A stretch of 64,000 nt of DNA from Alteromonadaceae bacterium BrNp21-10 (GTDB taxonomy: Bacteria; Pseudomonadota; Gammaproteobacteria; Enterobacterales; Alteromonadaceae). The position numbers were made by a program, and so were the translations under genes. The stretch's first letter is position 1; the number at the start of each line of letters is the position of its first letter. Below, piece after piece: positions 62,529 through 64,000 of the stretch. The DNA is taken from positions 78,839-142,838 of the forward strand of contig JAUHQD010000011.1 of assembly GCA_030418115.1 (NCBI GenBank), written 5' to 3'. The notes beneath the pieces are model-generated. The model saw only the letters and a list, made by a program, of their open reading frames with translations, did not search any database and was not told where the DNA came from.

Positions 62529-63863
62529 ATGCAAGATTCAGACATTCTGCTGGATGCGACCATCGACCAACTCAGTGAAGCATTTTTAACTAACTTCCCG
62601 CTCAAAAGTGCACGCTTATTGGAGACCCTATCGGCTACCGAAGGTGCCGCATTATTGCAATCACAACCGCTATTTGTGGTGGTTCGGTTATGGAAATACT
62701 TACTTGCCGGTAAAGCCGAACAATTGTTCATGCATTTATCCCCCCCTTATGCCGTCGATCTCATCTGTCATCTCGACAGCAATGTCGCGGTCGGTCTGAT
62801 TAGTCGTTTAGATAGTTCAGAGCAACACCAAATTCTGGCCAGTATTACCCAGCAGCACCCAGGTTTAGCCGAGGAATTAAGCGAACTGATTGTCTATCCC
62901 GACAACACGGCGGCGCGCATGATGAGTTCGCAGGTGCAAGCGTTTTACGCTGATATTTCTGTGGCTAAGGCGGTTTCCCAACTCAAATCCTTAGGCGACA
63001 AAATCGCTGAGGTAATTTATGTACTGGATAACCAGCAACAACTGGTGGGTGAAGTTACCCTCGGGCAATTAATTGGTAGTAGTAACAGTACGCTGCTAGC
63101 GACTATTGCCACGCCGTTAAAAACCACATTGAACGCGCTGGATCATATGGACACAGTAGTAGAAAAATTTGAAGGTTATCGTTGCCAAGCCTTACCTGTG
63201 CTGGACGCTCAACAGCAATTAATTGGTCAAGTTCGCTTCTTTGATGTGTATCAATCCACCAAAGAGGAATTAGCCAGCGATATGCAAACCATGGTGGGTG
63301 CCAGTAAAGACGAAAAAGCACTTTCCAGTAGCTGGTTTGCGGTTAAAAAACGCATGCCATGGTTACAAATTAATTTATTAACGGCCTTTGCCGCGGCCGC
63401 TGTGGTCGGCTCGTTTGAACAACTGATTTCCCAAGTCACCGCCTTGGCGATTTTATTGCCAGTAGCTGCAGGTCAGTCGGGTAACGCCGGTGCCCAAGCA
63501 TTAGCAGTAACCATGCGAGGTTTAACATTACGAGAAATATCTACCCGTCATTGGGCTAAGGTCATGTTCAAAGAAATGCGAGTGGGTTTAATGAATGGCG
63601 TCGCTATTGCCCTCACCTGTGGCATTGGCGTGTTCCTGTGGAGTCAATCTTTTGGTTTGGCCTTAGTTATTTCTTTAGCCATGGTATCGTCGTTAGTGAT
63701 AGCCGGCAGTTCGGGGGCAATTGTACCTATTGCCCTAAAAAAGTTTGGCCTCGACCCCGCACAATCGTCATCCATTGTGTTAACTACCATCACCGATATC
63801 GCTGGCTTTATGTCCTTCCTCGGTATCGCTTTACTGTTAAAAGATATGTTGCCAGTCAGTTAA
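62529..63863 (+). CDS. mgtE: MgtE-type magnesium transporter
   Basis: A 444-residue divalent-cation channel. An N domain (about 1-120) is followed by a CBS pair (about 125-255, with VYPDNTAARMMSSQV-type IVYPDNTAARMM at its entry) and, from about 275, five transmembrane helices containing PVAAGQSGNAGAQALAVTMRGL and VLTTITDIAGFMSFLGIAL, the pore signature with the Asp that binds Mg2+. GGAGGA lies before the ATG. It is last in the run of eight genes. The window-edge transposase gene ends 28 bases downstream on the other strand. Confidence 0.92.
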   Translation: MQDSDILLDATIDQLSEAFLTNFPLKSARLLETLSATEGAALLQSQPLFVVVRLWKYLLAGKAEQLFMHLSPPYAVDLICHLDSNVAVGLISRLDSSEQHQILASITQQHPGLAEELSELIVYPDNTAARMMSSQVQAFYADISVAKAVSQLKSLGDKIAEVIYVLDNQQQLVGEVTLGQLIGSSNSTLLATIATPLKTTLNALDHMDTVVEKFEGYRCQALPVLDAQQQLIGQVRFFDVYQSTKEELASDMQTMVGASKDEKALSSSWFAVKKRMPWLQINLLTAFAAAAVVGSFEQLISQVTALAILLPVAAGQSGNAGAQALAVTMRGLTLREISTRHWAKVMFKEMRVGLMNGVAIALTCGIGVFLWSQSFGLALVISLAMVSSLVIAGSSGAIVPIALKKFGLDPAQSSSIVLTTITDIAGFMSFLGIALLLKDMLPVS

Positions 63864-63891
63864 ATTTTAAATTAATCAACCTGAGATCGGT

Positions 63892-64000
63892 TTAAGCAAT
63901 TACCATAGAATAACGCTCTACGTCAGTCAGGTTAAGGGATGGCTTATTCTCTTTAAGACAATAAGCCACCAATCCAGCCAGTAAATTAAGCGTAAATCCA
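63892..64000 (-). mobile_element. Transposase C-terminus, probably IS982-like (cut by window edge)
   Basis: The minus-strand frame is open from the window edge to TAA at 63892-63894, giving FTLNLLAGLVAYCLKENKPSL and a short tail (LTDVERYSMVIA). This ending (LL.GL.AY..K.KKPSL) resembles the C-terminus of IS982-type transposases; the assignment is from memory on 35 residues. The stretch between 63864 and 63891 may contain the element end. Insertion directly after mgtE appears to have spared that gene. Confidence 0.5.

Overview
The window looks like the chromosome of a marine, polysaccharide-degrading gammaproteobacterium, most likely of the Alteromonadales (inferred from family composition; no rRNA or marker gene is present to place it further). 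Pointers are a large TonB-dependent receptor next to tryptophan-halogenase homologues, many secreted carbohydrate-active lipoproteins, a cmoA-cmoB pair, a GlyGly-CTERM protease and a moderate, AT-leaning base composition with AT-rich intergenic regions. No rRNA, tRNA or CRISPR array was seen.

Bases 1-17900 form a carbohydrate-use locus. Left-pointing genes encode an L-fuconolactonase (cut by the window edge) and an aldo/keto reductase of the L-fucose dehydrogenase type. Diverging from them are an IclR regulator, a GH95 alpha-L-fucosidase, a TonB receptor, two tryptophan-halogenase homologues (the second degenerate), a GH35/DUF5597 beta-galactosidase-like lipoprotein, an SGNH esterase with an ExoP-like domain, a BACON-GH5 endoglucanase and a CE12 acetylesterase. 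Fucosidase, beta-galactosidase and BACON-GH5 together suggest fucosylated xyloglucan as substrate, with fucose then oxidised by the left-hand genes; the CE12 points to pectin as well.

Bases 17900-26850 hold decayed mobile-element traces (a short ORF resembling a phage antirepressor N-terminus, an IS3 orfA remnant), a membrane FHA protein, a hybrid sensor kinase, pirin and azoreductase genes opposite a LysR regulator, a PhnA/YjdM protein and a repeat-built lipoprotein. Bases 26870-32470 are a left-pointing amino-acid cluster: a cysteine-synthase-like enzyme, the 5-oxoprolinase subunits pxpA-pxpB-pxpC, a D-amino-acid transaminase and an alanine racemase. Bases 32600-42470 are mostly housekeeping: a membrane protein, CvfB, a 58-residue membrane protein, adenosine deaminase, a lipoprotein, a secreted metalloprotease, acetyl-CoA synthetase, CmoA and CmoB.

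Bases 42490-43206 are a REP-associated tyrosine transposase (RAYT) bracketed by two near-identical REP pairs. After it come a 48-codon ORF, a DUF2254 membrane protein, a DUF3565 protein, a pectinesterase, a polysaccharide deacetylase, a VOC protein, an Omp85-family barrel, a second GH5 and a stand-alone secreted ExoP-like domain.

Bases 51632-63863 are eight tightly spaced co-directional genes and the most interesting part of the window: a transglutaminase-DUF2126 protein, a circularly permuted ATP-grasp/alpha-E fusion, a second transglutaminase, a separate ATP-grasp, a separate alpha-E protein, an MscS-type channel, an MgtE-like soluble N/CBS protein and a complete MgtE transporter. The first five match a known but functionally uncharacterised predicted amide-ligase/peptide-modifying system, here with two modules, one of whose ATP-grasp domains has lost its recognisable ATP-site motifs. 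The window ends inside a transposase gene.
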